Below, one piece after another: positions 4,846-5,320 of a DNA stretch of 5,320 bases. The stretch comes from an uncultured Clostridia bacterium (GTDB taxonomy: Bacteria; Bacillota; Clostridia; Christensenellales; Borkfalkiaceae). Position 1 is the first letter of the stretch. The number at the start of each line of letters is the position of its first letter. The position numbers were made by a program, and so were the translations under genes. The stretch covers positions 1-5,320 of the forward strand of contig CANQCA010000080.1 of assembly GCA_947589585.1 (NCBI GenBank), given 5' to 3'. The notes beneath the pieces were generated by a model that saw only the letters and a list, made by a program, of their open reading frames with translations, did not search any database and was not told the DNA's origin.

Positions 4846-5199
4846 CTATATTTGTTCTCTTCTTTCAAGGGGCAAGCGATCATCCCCTGCCGTCATGTCC
4901 ACCGTCATTCTCCCGAGCCTTCCGTCGATGCGGGCTGTGATCTCCTCGCCGTCCGCCTGCGCATGTAACTTGCAAACGTAAGCGTGGACCACGCCCTTTT
5001 TATCCGCAAGTTCCCCGTCGAGGGAAAGCTCGATCTTGTTATTCTTCTCGATATGCAGGACGATCTCACGCCCGTTATATTGGTAGAAGTATCTCCCGGC
5101 CAGCTTCTTCTTATAGAGGACGAGCTTTGTGAAGGCCACCGTCATGATAGCGACGAAGAGCGCCACAACGACGATGCCGACGATGATATAACTATCCAT
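4846..5199 (-). CDS. Small single-pass membrane protein, first of a paralogous pair; function unknown
   Basis: This 117-residue protein has an N-terminal hydrophobic segment (about 4-28, IIVGIVVVALFVAIMTVAF), then YKKKLAGRYFYQY and a soluble domain with EIVLHI (45-50), SLDGELADKKG (59-69), CKLHA (76-80) and a TVDMTAG-x4-LPLE end. Positive residues after the segment suggest the domain faces the cytoplasm. No catalytic motif is visible. The next gene encodes a diverged copy with the same plan, so the pair probably arose by tandem duplication and may act together, for example as a hetero-oligomer; this is inference. The ATG overlaps the end of the ribbon-helix-helix gene by 8 bp. A GGGGAGAG site (5207-5214), 7 nt before the ATG, lies inside that gene. 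Its TAG at 4846-4848 is followed by the next gene after 10 bp. Confidence 0.83.
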   Translation of the reverse strand: MDSYIIVGIVVVALFVAIMTVAFTKLVLYKKKLAGRYFYQYNGREIVLHIEKNNKIELSLDGELADKKGVVHAYVCKLHAQADGEEITARIDGRLGRMTVDMTAGDDRLPLERREQI

Positions 5200-5320
5200 T
5201 CTTGATCTCTCCCCTTTTCTTTTTCACGCAAGCGGTGAGAAGAAACTCGATCTGCCCGTTGAGCGAGCGAAAGTCCTCGTCCGCCCAGCGCATGAGCTCT
5301 TGATAGAGCGACGGCGAAAG
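5192..5320 (-). CDS. Ribbon-helix-helix (Arc-type) DNA-binding protein, C-terminal part
   Basis: The last 42 residues of a small protein are visible; its start lies beyond the window. The sequence LSPSLYQELMRWADEDFRSL, then NGQIEFLLTACVKKKRGE, matches the helix-turn-helix part of a ribbon-helix-helix fold. Helix A is SLYQELMRWADED, the SLNGQIEFLL helix follows, and a basic tail closes the protein. This resembles small Clostridia proteins usually labelled Arc family or toxin-antitoxin system protein. Such dimers bind operator DNA through the N-terminal strand, which is not visible here. Its TAG (5192-5194) lies within the first codons of the downstream membrane-protein gene, an 8-bp overlap implying co-transcription and coupled translation. 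It may regulate this operon. No toxin-like gene is evident in the visible part, so the antitoxin label is not supported by context. Confidence 0.8.
   Translation of the reverse strand, partial: LSPSLYQELMRWADEDFRSLNGQIEFLLTACVKKKRGEIKNG

Noticed and set aside
4836..4883. Upstream ATG at 4883 as the start of the last membrane gene
   Set aside because: It adds a charged 16-residue leader that the paralogue lacks, and it overlaps the upstream gene. AGGAGA is placed for the ATG at 4835.

Overview
The window looks like a moderately GC-rich Bacillota chromosome, most likely a Clostridia-type anaerobe. The grounds are strong Shine-Dalgarno sites, the order mraZ-rsmH-ftsL-class B PBP, a CxC...CxC motif near the RsmH C-terminus, a ribbon-helix-helix small protein of a type I associate with Clostridia, and interspersed palindromic repeats. 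Assignment below class level cannot be made from this sequence alone.

Layout. Positions 1-2827 (minus strand) hold the start of a division and cell-wall (dcw) cluster, reading right to left: mraZ, rsmH, an ftsL-like gene and the 5' third of a class B penicillin-binding protein that leaves the window at position 1. A consensus-like sigma-A promoter (2867-2895) drives mraZ, and two AGTGG boxes with a 10-bp period overlap its -35, as expected for autoregulation by MraZ. Upstream on the same strand is murI (glutamate racemase). Its reading frame runs through about 200 bp of AT-rich DNA and stops exactly at the mraZ -10 box. murI supplies D-glutamate for peptidoglycan, so 1-3730 is nearly all wall and division functions.

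rpsT (ribosomal protein S20) is divergent from murI at 3856-4128 on the plus strand, with its own promoter and terminator. A 365-bp convergent gap follows. It holds the rpsT terminator, a chain of four adjacent hairpins or palindromes, two imperfect copies of a GGATTCTTC...CAGAATGAC-type palindromic unit, and the terminator of the next minus-strand operon. I see no gene there.

Positions 4494-5320 (minus strand) form a tight operon: the C-terminal part of a ribbon-helix-helix DNA-binding protein, overlapping by 8 bp a small single-pass membrane protein, which is followed by a diverged paralogue of that protein. Stops and ribosome-binding sites are interlocked, so translation is probably coupled. 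I do not recognise the function of the membrane pair.

The most notable points are: the PBP gene has no ATG, GTG or TTG in the expected place and seems to start at an AUA codon behind an excellent Shine-Dalgarno; the murI 3' end is compositionally odd and merges with the mraZ control region; the tandem membrane paralogues are joined to a ribbon-helix-helix protein; and palindromic repeats are packed into the convergent intergenic gap.
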